Below, in pieces: positions 41,840-51,479 of a stretch of DNA of 64,000 nt. This DNA comes from JAWKOK01 sp963698255 (GTDB lineage Bacteria; Chloroflexota; Anaerolineae; Caldilineales; Caldilineaceae). The position numbers and the translations under genes are program-made. Location of the stretch: contig CAVOQD010000012.1 in assembly GCA_963698255.1 (NCBI GenBank), forward strand, positions 124,001 to 188,000, read 5' to 3'. The notes under the pieces are model-generated. The model saw only the letters and a list, made by a program, of their open reading frames with translations. It searched no databases and had not been told where the DNA came from. Each line of letters begins with the position of its first letter. The stretch's first letter is position 1.

Positions 41840-42373
41840 TCACGAGTGCTGAAGGCTGGATGGCGGCGGTGTGGCAAAGGCATCGGACTGAATCTGGTGG
41901 CGGCGGATCAAAAAACGTCCATCTTCATTTTCCTGGGCCATCAAGATCAACTCGATAGCACCATGCTGCTCGTACTGCGTCGCAAAGAGCAGTTGAACTA
42001 CCACGAGAATCTCATTGCCGTCGCTGACCATCTGTGTGCCCCAATCGGTCAGTTCGTACGATTCCAGCGGGCCAGCCACATCTTCCATGTCGTGCAATAC
42101 TTGCTTCCAGTCATCCAGGTCGACGGCAGCCTTGAACTCGTCGCTGTAGCACTGGGCGAAAAGATCGATGCCGGACTGGATGCGTAGGTCGAGACAGCCC
42201 TCGGCCGCGATCTGTGCATCATCCTTGCCATTGACGAGCTTCTTGCCCAACTGCTCGCCGAATCGTTCGGCGGCGGCTTTTCGTTGCGTTGCAGGGGAAC
42301 CGCAGGCCAGCGTCATGAAGATGAGAACACAGAGTGCGACTAGCAGAGGTCTCGTTTCGGGGGATAGACGCAT
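41840..42373 (-). CDS. Lipoprotein of unknown function
   Basis: A 177-residue protein with a lipoprotein signal (LVALCVLIFMTLACGSP, lipid-anchored Cys about residue 24). The mature part is mixed alpha/beta in character with CLDLRIQSGIDLFAQCYSDEF and a later FLIRRHQIQSDAF, reminiscent of small DUF4878/NTF2-like lumenal proteins, but I cannot assign a family. It stands alone on the minus strand after the glycosyltransferase pair. Confidence 0.7.
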   Translation of the reverse strand: MRLSPETRPLLVALCVLIFMTLACGSPATQRKAAAERFGEQLGKKLVNGKDDAQIAAEGCLDLRIQSGIDLFAQCYSDEFKAAVDLDDWKQVLHDMEDVAGPLESYELTDWGTQMVSDGNEILVVVQLLFATQYEQHGAIELILMAQENEDGRFLIRRHQIQSDAFATPPPSSLQHS

Positions 42374-42544
42374 ATTGATCTCCTGGCGGTGTTTGTTGTG
42401 TAACGATCAGGAACATCGTTGGCCATGTGATCAGAGAAAGGATGATCGTCAAGTGGGTTCTATTTATGCTTTTCACCCAACGATCACCCTTTATGTCAAC
42501 GCAATTATCCGCTGGCTACTCTCTGGCCCGTACGGTTCAACCCT

Positions 42545-43639
42545 CTACAGTTCAACCTCGCCATACGTCAACCCGACCGGCAACGCCGCCGGCCGCTCAC
42601 AGGTGCTGGTCAGGAGGACATGCTTGCCCTCATCCGAGGCGTCGTGGATGGCGCACATGATGTCGAGCACATGGTTGGCCATTTCGCCGCTGGCCCGATG
42701 GGGTCGACCGGCATCGATGGCCGCGGCCATGTCGGCCACGCCCAGACCGCGGGAGTTTTCATCATAGATATGGGTCAGTTCGACCTCTTCCCACTCATCG
42801 ACACGGCCGACCTTCACAAAGACCTTGCCGCCGAAGGTGTTGGGATCGGGCAATCGCAGCGACCCCTTGGTGCCGTGGATCTCCAGCCAGGGCAGTGTCG
42901 AGTCCCAGATGTCGAAGCTGGTGATGATGGTGCCGACCGCGCCGTTGGCAAAGTCGAGCAGACCGGTGATGTGCGTCGGCACTTCGACGTCAACGACCGT
43001 GCCGTTGAGCGGTTCGCTGGTGATGGTGCGCTGGGTGAAGGCCATGCTGGTCGAGCCGGTGACCCGCCGGACCGGCCCCATGATGGAGACAAGGGCAGTC
43101 AGGTAGTAGGGTCCCATATCGAACATGGGGCCGCCGCCGGCCTGGTAGTAGAAGGCCGGGGCCGGATGCCAGTGCTCGTGGCCGTGGCAGAGCATGAAGG
43201 CTGTGGCCGCGATGGGTTCGCCGATCACCCCGTCGTCGACCAGCTTGCGACAGGTCTGCAAGCCTGCGCCCAGGAAGGTGTCCGGCGCGCTGCCGACACG
43301 CACGCCTTGCGCTCGTGCGGCCTCCAAGATCGTCTTGCCGTCCTCGCGATTCAATGCCAGCGGCTTTTCGCCATAGACCGACTTGCCTGCGCCGATAACG
43401 GCCAGGTCAACATCGGCGTGTGCGCCCGGAATGGTCAGGTTGACCACGATCCCGATCTCCGGATCGGCCAACAGATCCTGGACCGACAGCGCCTTGACGC
43501 CATACTGCTCGGCCTTGGCCTCTGCCCGCTCGGGGATGATATCGGCACAGGCCACGATGTCGATATTGGAGAACTTCTCGTTTGACTTGAAATAGATGTC
43601 GCTGATGTTTCCGCATCCGATGATGCCAACCTTGGTCAT
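42545..43639 (-). CDS. Gfo/Idh/MocA-family oxidoreductase
   Basis: NAD(P)-dependent sugar or cyclitol dehydrogenase. The Rossmann motif VGIIGCGNISDIYF, the EKPLAL motif with the catalytic Lys (about residue 93), and the C-terminal domain with GGGPMFDMGPYYLTALVSIMG (His of the usual GxDxxxH replaced by Tyr) are visible. Length 364 residues, intact. Substrate unknown. The Tyr in place of the usual His in the dehydrogenase motif is worth noting but occurs in some subfamilies. Confidence 0.9.
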   Translation of the reverse strand: MTKVGIIGCGNISDIYFKSNEKFSNIDIVACADIIPERAEAKAEQYGVKALSVQDLLADPEIGIVVNLTIPGAHADVDLAVIGAGKSVYGEKPLALNREDGKTILEAARAQGVRVGSAPDTFLGAGLQTCRKLVDDGVIGEPIAATAFMLCHGHEHWHPAPAFYYQAGGGPMFDMGPYYLTALVSIMGPVRRVTGSTSMAFTQRTITSEPLNGTVVDVEVPTHITGLLDFANGAVGTIITSFDIWDSTLPWLEIHGTKGSLRLPDPNTFGGKVFVKVGRVDEWEEVELTHIYDENSRGLGVADMAAAIDAGRPHRASGEMANHVLDIMCAIHDASDEGKHVLLTSTCERPAALPVGLTYGEVEL

Positions 43640-43694
43640 GGGTCCATTGCCTCTTATGGAGTTAAAATATGGTTTTGATAGTACAACTCAAATA

Positions 43695-43793
43695 CAATAG
43701 TTCGCGATCGGTCATTCTGAGCGGATCGACGCAAGCACGCTCGGTCTGATAAGATATCAGCGAAGAATCTCGCCTCTAATCGCGGACTGCCAG
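43695..43793. repeat. Palindromic repeat, GTCATTCTGA family, copy 2
   Basis: AGTTCGCGATCGGTCATTCT and AAGAATCTCGCCTCTAATCG with CGGACTG form an inverted repeat of the same type as 28473-28583. It lies upstream of the oxidoreductase gene. Confidence 0.8.
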
Positions 43794-43876
43794 TTCCGTC
43801 CGACAGGGCAAGAAGACCTGCCCCATTTGTCTGTATTATAGTGTAGGTCGGCAAAAAAAGGGAAGGAACACTCTTC

Positions 43877-44296
43877 ATGACCCATCTGCGAATCACCGTC
43901 GCTGCCGTTCAATTTGTCGCTCGGCTGGAAGCAGCGTTGGCGCCCCAGACCTGCGCCGAATTCGCCAAGCTGCTGCCCTATGCGCAGAAGCTGATCCACG
44001 CGCGCTGGAGCGGCGAGTCCTGCTGGATCCCGCTGGGCGATTTCAAACTGGATGTGGGATTCGAAAACCACACCAGCTATCCGGCCCCCGGCCAGATCCT
44101 CTTCTATCCCGGCGGCTACTCCGAGACCGAGATCCTCTTCCCCTACGGCGCGACCTGTTTCGCCAGCAAGATGGGCCAACTGGCCGGCAACCACTTCCTC
44201 ACCATCGTTGAGGGCAAAGAGCATCTGGCAGACGTGGGCAGGACTGTGCTCTGGCAAGGCGCGCAGGACATTCTGTTCGAGCAACTACAGCGATAG
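43877..44296 (+). CDS. DUF3830 family protein
   Basis: A 139-residue protein matching the DUF3830 family, thought to have a cyclophilin-like fold and often found with ABC transport or amino-acid-related genes. ARWSGESCWIPLG, YPAPGQILFYPGGYSETEIL and FPYGATCFASKMGQLAGNHF are the family blocks. Intact. Function unknown. Confidence 0.82.
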   Translation: MTHLRITVAAVQFVARLEAALAPQTCAEFAKLLPYAQKLIHARWSGESCWIPLGDFKLDVGFENHTSYPAPGQILFYPGGYSETEILFPYGATCFASKMGQLAGNHFLTIVEGKEHLADVGRTVLWQGAQDILFEQLQR

Positions 44297-44311
44297 GTCG
44301 TCCATCTGTGC

Positions 44312-44317
44312 TATAAT
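44312..44317 (+). promoter_or_regulatory. -10 box immediately before the two-gene module
   Basis: TATAAT ends 10 bases before the ATG at 44328. No Shine-Dalgarno sequence fits in between, so the message is probably leaderless. Confidence 0.5.
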
Positions 44318-44327
44318 TGGTGTCACT

Positions 44328-44534
44328 ATGAGAGAAGAGTTCACTGAACGCCGAGGAAAGATCGAGGACCTAGATCGATCATTTGACATCCAGTTTTGGC
44401 AAGCCCAGACGCCGGTTGCCAGGGCAAATGCTGTCTGGGAAATGGTGGTTCACGCAGCCAAGATCAAGGGGACCGATGTTCGTCAACTCCGACTTCAGCG
44501 ATCTGTTGAGAATTTTCAACGACAAAGGCGTTAG
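44328..44534 (+). CDS. Small protein upstream of a nucleotidyltransferase; possible antitoxin
   Basis: A 68-residue polar protein (MREEFTERRGKIEDLDRSFD, IQFWQAQTPVARANAVWEMV, RLQRSVENFQRQRR). It overlaps the next gene by 59 bases in another frame. The size, order and overlap are typical of the antitoxin member of a toxin-antitoxin or MNT/HEPN-like pair. I do not recognise a named family. It has the TATAAT at 44312 and no ribosome site. Confidence 0.65.
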   Translation: MREEFTERRGKIEDLDRSFDIQFWQAQTPVARANAVWEMVVHAAKIKGTDVRQLRLQRSVENFQRQRR

Positions 44535-44931
44535 GTATATGGTGATCGGCGGCTACGCCGTCACCCAGCACGCCGAACCCCGCTATACTAAAGATCTCGA
44601 TATCTGGATAAGCACCGATCCTCGCAACGCAAAGGCCATTTTCGAGGCGCTGGTGACATTCGGCGCGCCGTTGACAGATATGACAGAGGATGACTTCGCC
44701 GAAGACGGTTACTTCTATCAGATGGGCGTTCCACCCGTGCGAATCGACATCCTCATGGGCATTCCAGGCGTGGATTTCGAGGATGCTTGGCCACGACGAA
44801 TACAGGCGGATTTCGACGATCTGTCGGTGATCTTTATCTCGCGTCAGGACTTGATTACTGCCAAGGTAGCGTCGGGCCGTCCTCAAGACATGATGGATGT
44901 TGCCGCTCTGTCACGACTCACAGACGACTGA
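44476..44931 (+). CDS. Nucleotidyltransferase-fold protein (DUF6036/AbiEii-like)
   Basis: The 151-residue product has the nucleotidyltransferase core VRYMVIGGYAVTQHAEPRYT with KDLDIWI (Gly-Gly then paired Asp), and a third acidic site in VRIDILMGIPG. LSVIFISRQDLITAKVASGR and QDMMDVAAL follow as in AbiEii/DUF6036 proteins. Such proteins serve as toxins or antitoxins that modify tRNA or proteins. The ATG at 44476 lies inside the upstream small gene. Intact. Confidence 0.78.
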   Translation: MFVNSDFSDLLRIFNDKGVRYMVIGGYAVTQHAEPRYTKDLDIWISTDPRNAKAIFEALVTFGAPLTDMTEDDFAEDGYFYQMGVPPVRIDILMGIPGVDFEDAWPRRIQADFDDLSVIFISRQDLITAKVASGRPQDMMDVAALSRLTDD

Positions 44932-44977
44932 AGTCCAACTATACAGACCCAGATGATCAAACCAAGGGTACTCGAAA

Positions 44978-46201
44978 ATGCTCCCAAAGTTCGCACCGGT
45001 CAGACAGCAACTCACCACCGACGCCATCGACGACATCCCCGCCCACGTCGCCGCCCAATTACAACAGAGTCCCATGCTCGACTCCGATTCAGCCGGGGCA
45101 ACGCATTGCCGTCGGCGTGGGCAGCCGCGGCATCGGCTGTATCCAGCCGGTCGTCTCCGCCGTGATCGACGCCATCCGAGCGCGCGGCGCTGAGCCGTTC
45201 CTGGTGCCGGCCATGGGCAGCCACGGCGGCGGCACGGCCGAAGGCCAGCGCGAGGTGCTGGAGGGCTACGGGCTGGGACCGAAGACGCTGGGCCTGCCCA
45301 TCGAGAGCGACATGGAGGCCGTGCAGATCGGCGAAACGCCCGACGGCATGCCGGTCTTCTTCGACCGCTTCGCCGCGCAGGCCGACGGCATTCTGGTCGT
45401 CAATCGCATCAAGCCGCACACTTCGTTCCGCGCCCAGTGGGAGAGCGGGCTGCTCAAGATGCTGGCCGTGGGGCTGGGCAAGCGCCAGGGCGCGGCCACC
45501 TACCACGCCTGGGGCATTGCCGATGCCTTTGCCGCGGCCGCGACCGTCATCCGCGCCGAGATGCCGGTGCTGGGCGGCGTCGGCATCGTGGAGAACGGCC
45601 ACCACCAGCCGGCCATCATCGAGGCGCTGACAGCCGACGAGCTGACCAGCCGCGAGCCGGCGCTGCTGGCCGAAGCCTGGCGCCACTTTCCGCGCATCCC
45701 CATCGAATCGCTGGACCTGCTGGTGCTGCGCGAGATCGGCAAGGACATCAGCGGCACGGGCATGGATCTCAACGTGGTGGGCATGTGGCGGCGCAGCGGC
45801 GGGCCGGTCGCTCCGGCCTACGAGCGTCTGGCCGTCCTCGACCTGACGCCCAACAGCCACGGCAACGGCATCGGCGTGGGCTATGCCGACCTGATTCCCG
45901 CAACGCCTGCGCGACAAGGTCGACTGGGACGCCACCTACATGAACTGCCTGACCTCGGCCAACTTCAACGGGGCCAAGACGCCCATCACCCTGGCCGACG
46001 ACCGGGCGGTCTTCGAGACCGGGCTGGCCGGTTTCGATCGGGCCGAATGCGCGCGTGGTGATCGCCAAGAACACGCTCGATCTGGAGATGTTGTGGGTGT
46101 CTGAAGCGGTGCTGGCGGATGTGGCTTCTTCAAAAAGCCTTCAGCAGATAGGCGATCTACGTCCGCTAGGATTCGATGAAGAGAACGGCCTGATGCTCTA
46201 A
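44978..46201 (+). CDS. LarA-like (DUF2088) protein (three frame breaks)
   Basis: About 407 residues after repair. The blocks IAVGVGSRGIGCIQPVV, VPAMGSHGGGTAEGQREVLE, ILVVNRIKPHTSFRAQWESG and LLKMLAVGLGKRQGA resemble the N-terminal domain of nickel-pincer lactate racemase and related DUF2088 proteins. Breaks near 45088, 45905 and 46045 are each one extra G. Whether it is a true racemase cannot be told; the nickel-pincer ligands were not checked. The ATG at 44978 lacks a clear ribosome site. Confidence 0.7.
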
Positions 46202-46226
46202 CCCGGCGGCACGACAAAACCATGCG

Positions 46227-46300
46227 TTTTCGTAGGTCACGCTACCAGCGTGACTACTCTAGAAACAAGATTATCCGGCTGGTAGTCGGACCTACGAAAG
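46227..46300. repeat. Palindromic repeat, TTTTCGTAGGTC
   Basis: TTTTCGTAGGTC (46227-46238) is answered by GACCTACGAAAG, with GTCACGCTACCAGCGTGAC as an inner hairpin. It lies between two converging genes and may end both transcripts. Confidence 0.75.
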
Positions 46301-46329
46301 TTTTGATCTCATACGGCCTTCAGTTTGGT

Positions 46330-47254
46330 TCAGGGAACCGATGGGATGAAATCAATGGGATCCCATGCCCAACCACTGCCGCGCTTGACGACATGCCCCA
46401 GGCTTGGAAACGGCGGGAAGTGCTGCCCGATCACCCAGGCATGTTCCTCCGCGACCAAATCGAAAATGCGCTGTTTGCTGACCGCTGCCTCATCCGGAAG
46501 AATGTCAAAGAGCGGCAGCCGATCCGGATGGCTGAGATGGAACGGGTAGAGTACAGTGTCACTGGTATACAGCAGCCGCTCCGATCCGGACGTGAAGGAG
46601 ACTGCCATGTGACCGGGCGTGTGGCCCGGTGCATCGAGCATGAAAATACCGGGGAAGACTTCGCCTTCGCTGGACAGGATCTCGACTCGATCTCGGATGG
46701 CATCGAGGCTGGTCCGGGCCATGGCGACAAAACGTTCTGCCGCTGGCCTTGGCATAGACATCTCAAGGGCACTATCCGAGAACCAGAAATCCCATTCCCG
46801 CTGTCCAATGATATAGCGGGCGTTGACGTAGATGAGCTTGCGTGGCGGATGGAGCGAGTGATGTGCCCGTTTCATCCAGCGTGCCGCCGATGTGATCCGG
46901 GCGCGTGGGTGATGAGCACAACATCGAAAGTGTGCAAAGAGCTGAAGAGAGGAATATGGGACATAAAAGAACAAAGATTTCACCAGGATCGATGCCGGCC
47001 GATGCCAAGCTAACCGGTAGTTTGCCCGTTGTTGGCCTGAGCGGTCCAGCGCCCATGTCAACCAGCACCTTCTGCTGCCCCGTGTCCACAAAGAGGAATG
47101 TGTAAGGCGTCCAGATTTCGTCCGTCGGCAGATTGTGGTCAAGCAGGAGTGCCTCGACCTGATCGGGCGAGGCGTCAACTATCCAGGTTGTGACACAAGT
47201 GGACCGGCGGATTAGACGGATGCGGCTGATATTGGCGGACAAAATCCGAATCAA
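46330..47254 (-). CDS. Metallo-beta-lactamase-fold hydrolase (frame broken; start inside a repeat)
   Basis: MBL-fold metal-dependent hydrolase of about 290 residues. TFLFVDTGQQKVLVDMGAG is the N-terminal strand region; the HxHxDH motif is partly lost to frame breaks but HPDHIGGTLDE-like sequence is readable near 46900; LDAPGHTPGHMAVSF is the later His region, TSDTVL the Asp and WVIGQHFPPFPSLG the C-terminal His. Breaks lie near 46970 and 46900-46800. The frame in the first strand extends back to an ATG at 47254 that is part of the repeat at 47201-47290; no ordinary start is seen between the repeat and the conserved part. Confidence 0.72.
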
Positions 47255-47290
47255 TCCGGTTTCGTCCGCCTAATTCGCCTAATCCGCGGT
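47201..47290. repeat. Palindromic repeat, CGGATGAGGCGGATG family, copy 2
   Basis: GGCGGATTAGACGGATGCGG and CCGCCTAATTCGCCTAATCC are opposite arms of the same plan as at 1261-1357. It overlaps the 5' end of the MBL-fold gene. Confidence 0.8.
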
Positions 47291-47319
47291 CGTATCAGGG
47301 CGCCGGCTACGGGTGCGCC

Positions 47320-47970
47320 TTACTCAGCCACGACCAGATCAACGCCGAACTCCATGCGGGCCGGGCCATCGTCCCAGTCGAGACCGTCGGTGACCGGTCC
47401 TGCGGGATCATCGTCGCCGCTGAGGAAGCCCATGATCTCAGCCTCGCCCCACATGGTACCGCCGTTGCAGCGGCCTTCGAAGCTGGTGTAGGCACGCAGA
47501 TTCTCGCCATCCCAAGTACCGGACAGAGATGGGAAGTCGCCGACCATCATACAGCCGGTGTGCAGCCAGATCTCAGCCATTGGCGAACCGGCCTCCGAAG
47601 CGGGATAGAGGGTCTGGGCGTGGAAGACGCCGCCGACTTCGCCCTCCTCGGAAATCGTCAGATCCCAGATGGTGAGCCGCGGTCCGAAACCGCAGATTTC
47701 GCCGACGCGCAGTTCGTAGTTCTCGCCTTCCAGCGGAACCAGCGTCGCTTTGGCCAAACACTGGTTGAGCGCCTCGTCCGAGATCACGTACTCGGACTCG
47801 ATCAGTTCGCCGTCGAAGAAGCTGTAGCCGCTCATCTCTACGGGCGACTCAGGCGGCCCTTCTTGCGCTTCTGCAGAGACACCCATAGCAGACAGACTGA
47901 TCAGGCCGACGATCAGGGCCAGAGTCGCCAGCGATCCGATGCCGAACAGAACACGCTTTCGATGGTTCAT
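47320..47970 (-). CDS. Exported protein of unknown function
   Basis: The start at 47970 (MNHRKRVLFGIGSLATLALI) is chosen because AGGAGGAG lies six bases upstream; an upstream ATG at 48024 lacks this. A signal peptide ends near residue 33 (GVSAEAQEG). The mature protein of about 180 residues is acidic, with cysteines in NQCLAKATL, GEICGFGPR, HTGCMMVGD and EGRCNGGTM, which could form two disulfides outside the cell. No family recognised. Intact. Confidence 0.72.
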   Translation of the reverse strand: MNHRKRVLFGIGSLATLALIVGLISLSAMGVSAEAQEGPPESPVEMSGYSFFDGELIESEYVISDEALNQCLAKATLVPLEGENYELRVGEICGFGPRLTIWDLTISEEGEVGGVFHAQTLYPASEAGSPMAEIWLHTGCMMVGDFPSLSGTWDGENLRAYTSFEGRCNGGTMWGEAEIMGFLSGDDDPAGPVTDGLDWDDGPARMEFGVDLVVAE

Positions 47971-48090
47971 CGCACTCCTCCTGTTGAAATGTTGGAATTG
48001 CATTGGACACTTGGCAACATTCAACCACGTTGGCGCAACGAAAACGCAAAAGGGATGTAAATCCTGAAAGACCGAACACGCAATCTGTTG

Positions 48091-48096
48091 TATACT
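48091..48096 (+). promoter_or_regulatory. -10 box just before the SARP gene
   Basis: TATACT ends nine bases before the ATG at 48106, with no ribosome site between, suggesting a leaderless message. Confidence 0.4.
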
Positions 48097-48105
48097 GAAG
48101 CCACC

Positions 48106-50216
48106 ATGGAAGCATCCACGCCCCGACTCGTGATATCGCTGCTAGGACCACTCCACGTCTTGATTGACGGGCATCGGCCGGCAGAGTTCACGTCGGACAA
48201 GGTTCGGGATCTGCTGGCCTATCTGGCCGCGCAACCTGAGCGACCCCATCGTCGAGAGATGCTGGCCGGCCTGCTCTGGCCGGAGTCGCCGGAGCGGTCA
48301 GCCAGGGCCAGCCTGCGCAACGCGCTGGCTAGGCTGCGCCATGCCATCGACGATCACCACGCGGATCCGCCGCTGCTGACCGTCACCTACCAGACCATCC
48401 TATTTTCACCCTCATCACAATCCCGGCTCGACATCGCTGAATTCGAGCGTCTGCTACTGCAGCCGCCGACCGACGATGCTCACATCTGCAACCGGTCTTC
48501 GACAGGCGCTCGCGTTACATCGCGGCTCCTTCATGGAGGGCTTCACGCTCGACAGCTGCGAAGTCTTCGAGGAGTGGCTGACGATCCAACGCGAGCATTT
48601 CCATCGTCGCGTGGTCGAGGCCCTTAGACTGTTGGCAAGGTATTGCGAGCAATAGGGAGAACTGGGCGAGGCCATTGAGTTGGTACGCCGGATTCTACAC
48701 TGCGATGTTGCATACGATGGAGCCGAAATTGAAGGGCGCCGGCCAGCACCGGGCCTTCCGAACGTTGACAGCAGATGGCGAGAACATTCGCATGGCCTGG
48801 CAGTGGTCGGCCGAGCATGGCTGCGTCGAGCAGTTGAACCTCGCCCTGGACCCGCTCTGCCGGCTCTACGAATGGCAAGGGCGAGGGCTGGACGGAGAGA
48901 CGGCCTGCGATCAGGTTGTCAACTGCCTAACAGCAGCGCCTCGTTCGCCCGCTGAACAGACTCCTGCTGGCGCGGGTCTATGCGTGGCAGAGCATGTTCA
49001 GCCGGGTCATGGGCCACTCAATCGATGCTGCGATCCGGCAGGACCAAGCCGTGGAGATGCTCGACGTCCTCGACAGGGCCGGGGAAAATGTCGATATCGA
49101 GCGGGCGACAACCAGTCTTAACATTGGGCTCACTGCCCTCTACACCGACGATCTGGACACCGTCGAACGGATCTGTGGGGAAAGCCGGCGATTGTTTCAC
49201 GAAGCCGGTGATGGTTGGGGCGAGGCGCAGGCCCTCGAAGTGCTGGGCTGGGCCAGCCACAATCGAGGACGGTATGAAGCCTGTCTCGATGAATGTTCCA
49301 CGGCGCTCACAATCCGTCGCCGGCTGGGCGACACGCGCGGCGTGGCCGCATCGTTGATGGGTCTGGGCATGGCCTCCATGCGGACTGGGCGGTTTGAGCA
49401 AGGCCGAACAGCACTGCAGGAATCTGTAGCAGCCTGGCGAGCCTGCGGGGATCGACGCAGCATGGCCGGCGCGCTGAGCCAGATGGCCACGCTCTGGACC
49501 TGGATGGGCGAACCCGAACGCGGATGCAGCTACAGCCTGGAAGCATTCACCATCCTCCACGATCTCGGTCTGCCCATGTGGCTGGCTGTCGAGCAGTGTG
49601 CCAGCGTCTCCGAACCTTATCTGCACAGCGGTCGCTATGTCGAGGCCAAGGAGATGGTGGAAGCGGGGCTCACCATTGCACGGCATCACAAGATACGCCA
49701 TGGCCGACCGGCGCAGGTCTGGTCCGGCTGGCCAAGCTGGCCATGGCACGTACAGACTACGCCGATGCCATTGACCTACTCCAGGAGAGCATTCCAATTC
49801 TCCGCTCGATTGAGCGCGTTGATGAGCTGGGCGATGCGTTGATCTGCTTGGCCACAAGCTCGTTTTTGAGCGGAGAATTGGAAAAAGTCAGGACGCATCT
49901 GATCGAAGGCAAACAGATCGCTGCCGATATCGGTCATTTCGCGACCGCGTGTCATGCTGCCGCCGCATCGGCACTGCTGTCACGGATGCAGGGTGATACA
50001 GAATTGGCGGCGGAATGTTGTCCGATCTCTGCGAATCAGCCCTTCGTGGCTAGTTCGCGTTGGTTTGCCGATGTGTATGGGACAGCAAGGTCACCGATAA
50101 AAAAAGTCACCTCTGACTCTGCTGCAAAGACCACGAATGACTCGAATTGTACCTCTGAGAAAATTCGTGCAATTTGTGAAATTCGTGGTTCCTGCAGTGG
50201 AGTCACCTACAAATAG
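48106..50216 (+). pseudogene. SARP/BTAD-type regulator lacking its ATPase domain, frame broken
   Basis: The N-terminus is a SARP-type DNA-binding domain (ISLLGPLHVLIDGHRPAEF, SDKVRDLLAYLAAQPERPH, ASLRNALARLRHAID). After a break near 48490 and an in-frame TAG at 48653-48655, BTAD-like sequence ends in ELVRRILHC at about 48700. It then switches directly to YTAMLHTMEPKLKGAGQHRA and DGENIRMAWQWSAEHG, which normally follow the AAA ATPase domain; that domain of about 300 residues is absent. TPR-like repeats follow with further breaks near 48945 and 49715. The C-terminus reads into the repeat at 50106-50207. The missing domain points to real decay, not only read error. Confidence 0.7.
50106..50207. 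repeat. Palindromic repeat, CCACGRAT family, copy 3
   Basis: GACTCTGCTGCAAAGACCAC is answered by GTGGTTCCTGCAGTGGAGTC, with AAATTCGTGCAATTTGTGAA inside. Its right end touches the stop codon of the dienelactone hydrolase gene, and its left part is read as the end of the SARP frame. Confidence 0.87.
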
Positions 50217-51112
50217 GTGTTGAACCACGCCAAGGTTCGCTGCCAGGACTCCTCGGCAGCCTCCGGCCGGTAGGCGTCGGCACGTTCGTCGTTGAAAAAG
50301 GCGTGGGGCGCCCCTTCATATACATAGGCTTCGGCGGCGAAGTCGGTCTCGTCCTGGATGATCTGGACCATCGCTTCAAGCTCGCCCAGATCAAAGCGGT
50401 CTTCGGTTCCGTAGTGGGCCTGGACCGGGGCCTTGACTTGGGCAGCCTCTTCGGGCGTCAGCAGGGTACCGTAATAGGGAACGGCTGCGCCAACGCGGTC
50501 GCTGACGACGGCAGCCTGCAATGCAAGCCCTCCACCCATGCAGTAGCCCACGACGCCGGCCTTGTCACCTGCCGCATAGTCCTGATCCAACAGGAAGGCC
50601 ATGGCCTGGTCGATCTCGAGTACGGCTTCCGGCTGATCCAGTTCCATGACCAGCTTGCGTGCTTCGTCGGGCTCGGTGGCCACGGCGCCCTTGTAGAGAT
50701 CCGGCGCCAGCGCAACAAAACCTGCCTGCGCGAAGCGTCGAGTCACATCCATGATATGTTCGTTCAGACCCCACCATTCCTGGATCACGATCACGACCGG
50801 CGCAGGCTCGCCGCTGGACGGGCGGGCCAGATAACCGCTGAGCACTTCTCCGTCTCGGTCCGGGTAGGTCACCATCTGGGTGATCAGCTCGCCATCATCC
50901 ATGGGTTCAGTGGCCAACTCTTCGCCTGCGGCCGGCGTCTCAAGCATCTGGGGAGCGGGCGCGTTCTCCGGTATGGTCAAGGTACAGGCGGCCAGCACGT
51001 TGGCAACCGATAGGCTGCCGACAGCCACCGCTGTCCGTTTCAGAAATTGGCGTCGACTCACTTTGCCCAATTGATAGGACGTGACCAGGTTCATTACTTC
51101 AATACGATCCAT
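50207..51112 (-). CDS. Exported dienelactone-hydrolase-family protein
   Basis: Alpha/beta hydrolase of the DLH family. The catalytic Cys lies in VVGYCMGGGLAL, with Asp in GTEDRFDLGE and His in EGAPHAFFN; the Glu of VIQEWWGLNEH completes the known site. The start at 51112 has GGAGG upstream. The N-terminus carries a twin-arginine motif (SRRQFLKRTAVAVGS) followed by LAACTL, so it may be exported by Tat and lipid-anchored. 301 residues, intact. Substrate unknown. Confidence 0.88.
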   Translation of the reverse strand: MDRIEVMNLVTSYQLGKVSRRQFLKRTAVAVGSLSVANVLAACTLTIPENAPAPQMLETPAAGEELATEPMDDGELITQMVTYPDRDGEVLSGYLARPSSGEPAPVVIVIQEWWGLNEHIMDVTRRFAQAGFVALAPDLYKGAVATEPDEARKLVMELDQPEAVLEIDQAMAFLLDQDYAAGDKAGVVGYCMGGGLALQAAVVSDRVGAAVPYYGTLLTPEEAAQVKAPVQAHYGTEDRFDLGELEAMVQIIQDETDFAAEAYVYEGAPHAFFNDERADAYRPEAAEESWQRTLAWFNTYL

Positions 51113-51479
51113 TTGTTCCTCCTTTGTACAATCTTTGCACAGAATCAACTCTAGCCGTAGTTTAGCACAGACCGGCAGGCAGGTTTGTAGGCTTGCTTCA
51201 AAGTATTGACGGTTCTTTGAGCTAGCGTAGGGCATGCGGCTGGACCGCCGAGCTCATCCAACCTTACGAAATCGTAATTTTATGTAAATTGACTGCATCA
51301 ACAATTGTCAATACAATTTAAACAGGTATACAAAAGATGGAAAAACACCTTTGCCAACCCGATTAGGTGTGCCAAATCGAACCCTCATCGCTATATTGAG
51401 ACCATCATCGAAACCATCATCGAAAAAGGGTTGAAGCCTTCTGAAATAGACATCCCTAATTCCCGAGCAAATTGATCTG
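51113..51479. other. AT-rich gap without recognised gene
   Basis: This gap between divergent genes is much lower in GC than its surroundings, especially from 51240 to 51470. A minus-strand frame here (51308-51544) overlaps the regulator gene and shows no family features. Promoters for both neighbours are expected but no clear pair of boxes was picked out. Confidence 0.5.
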
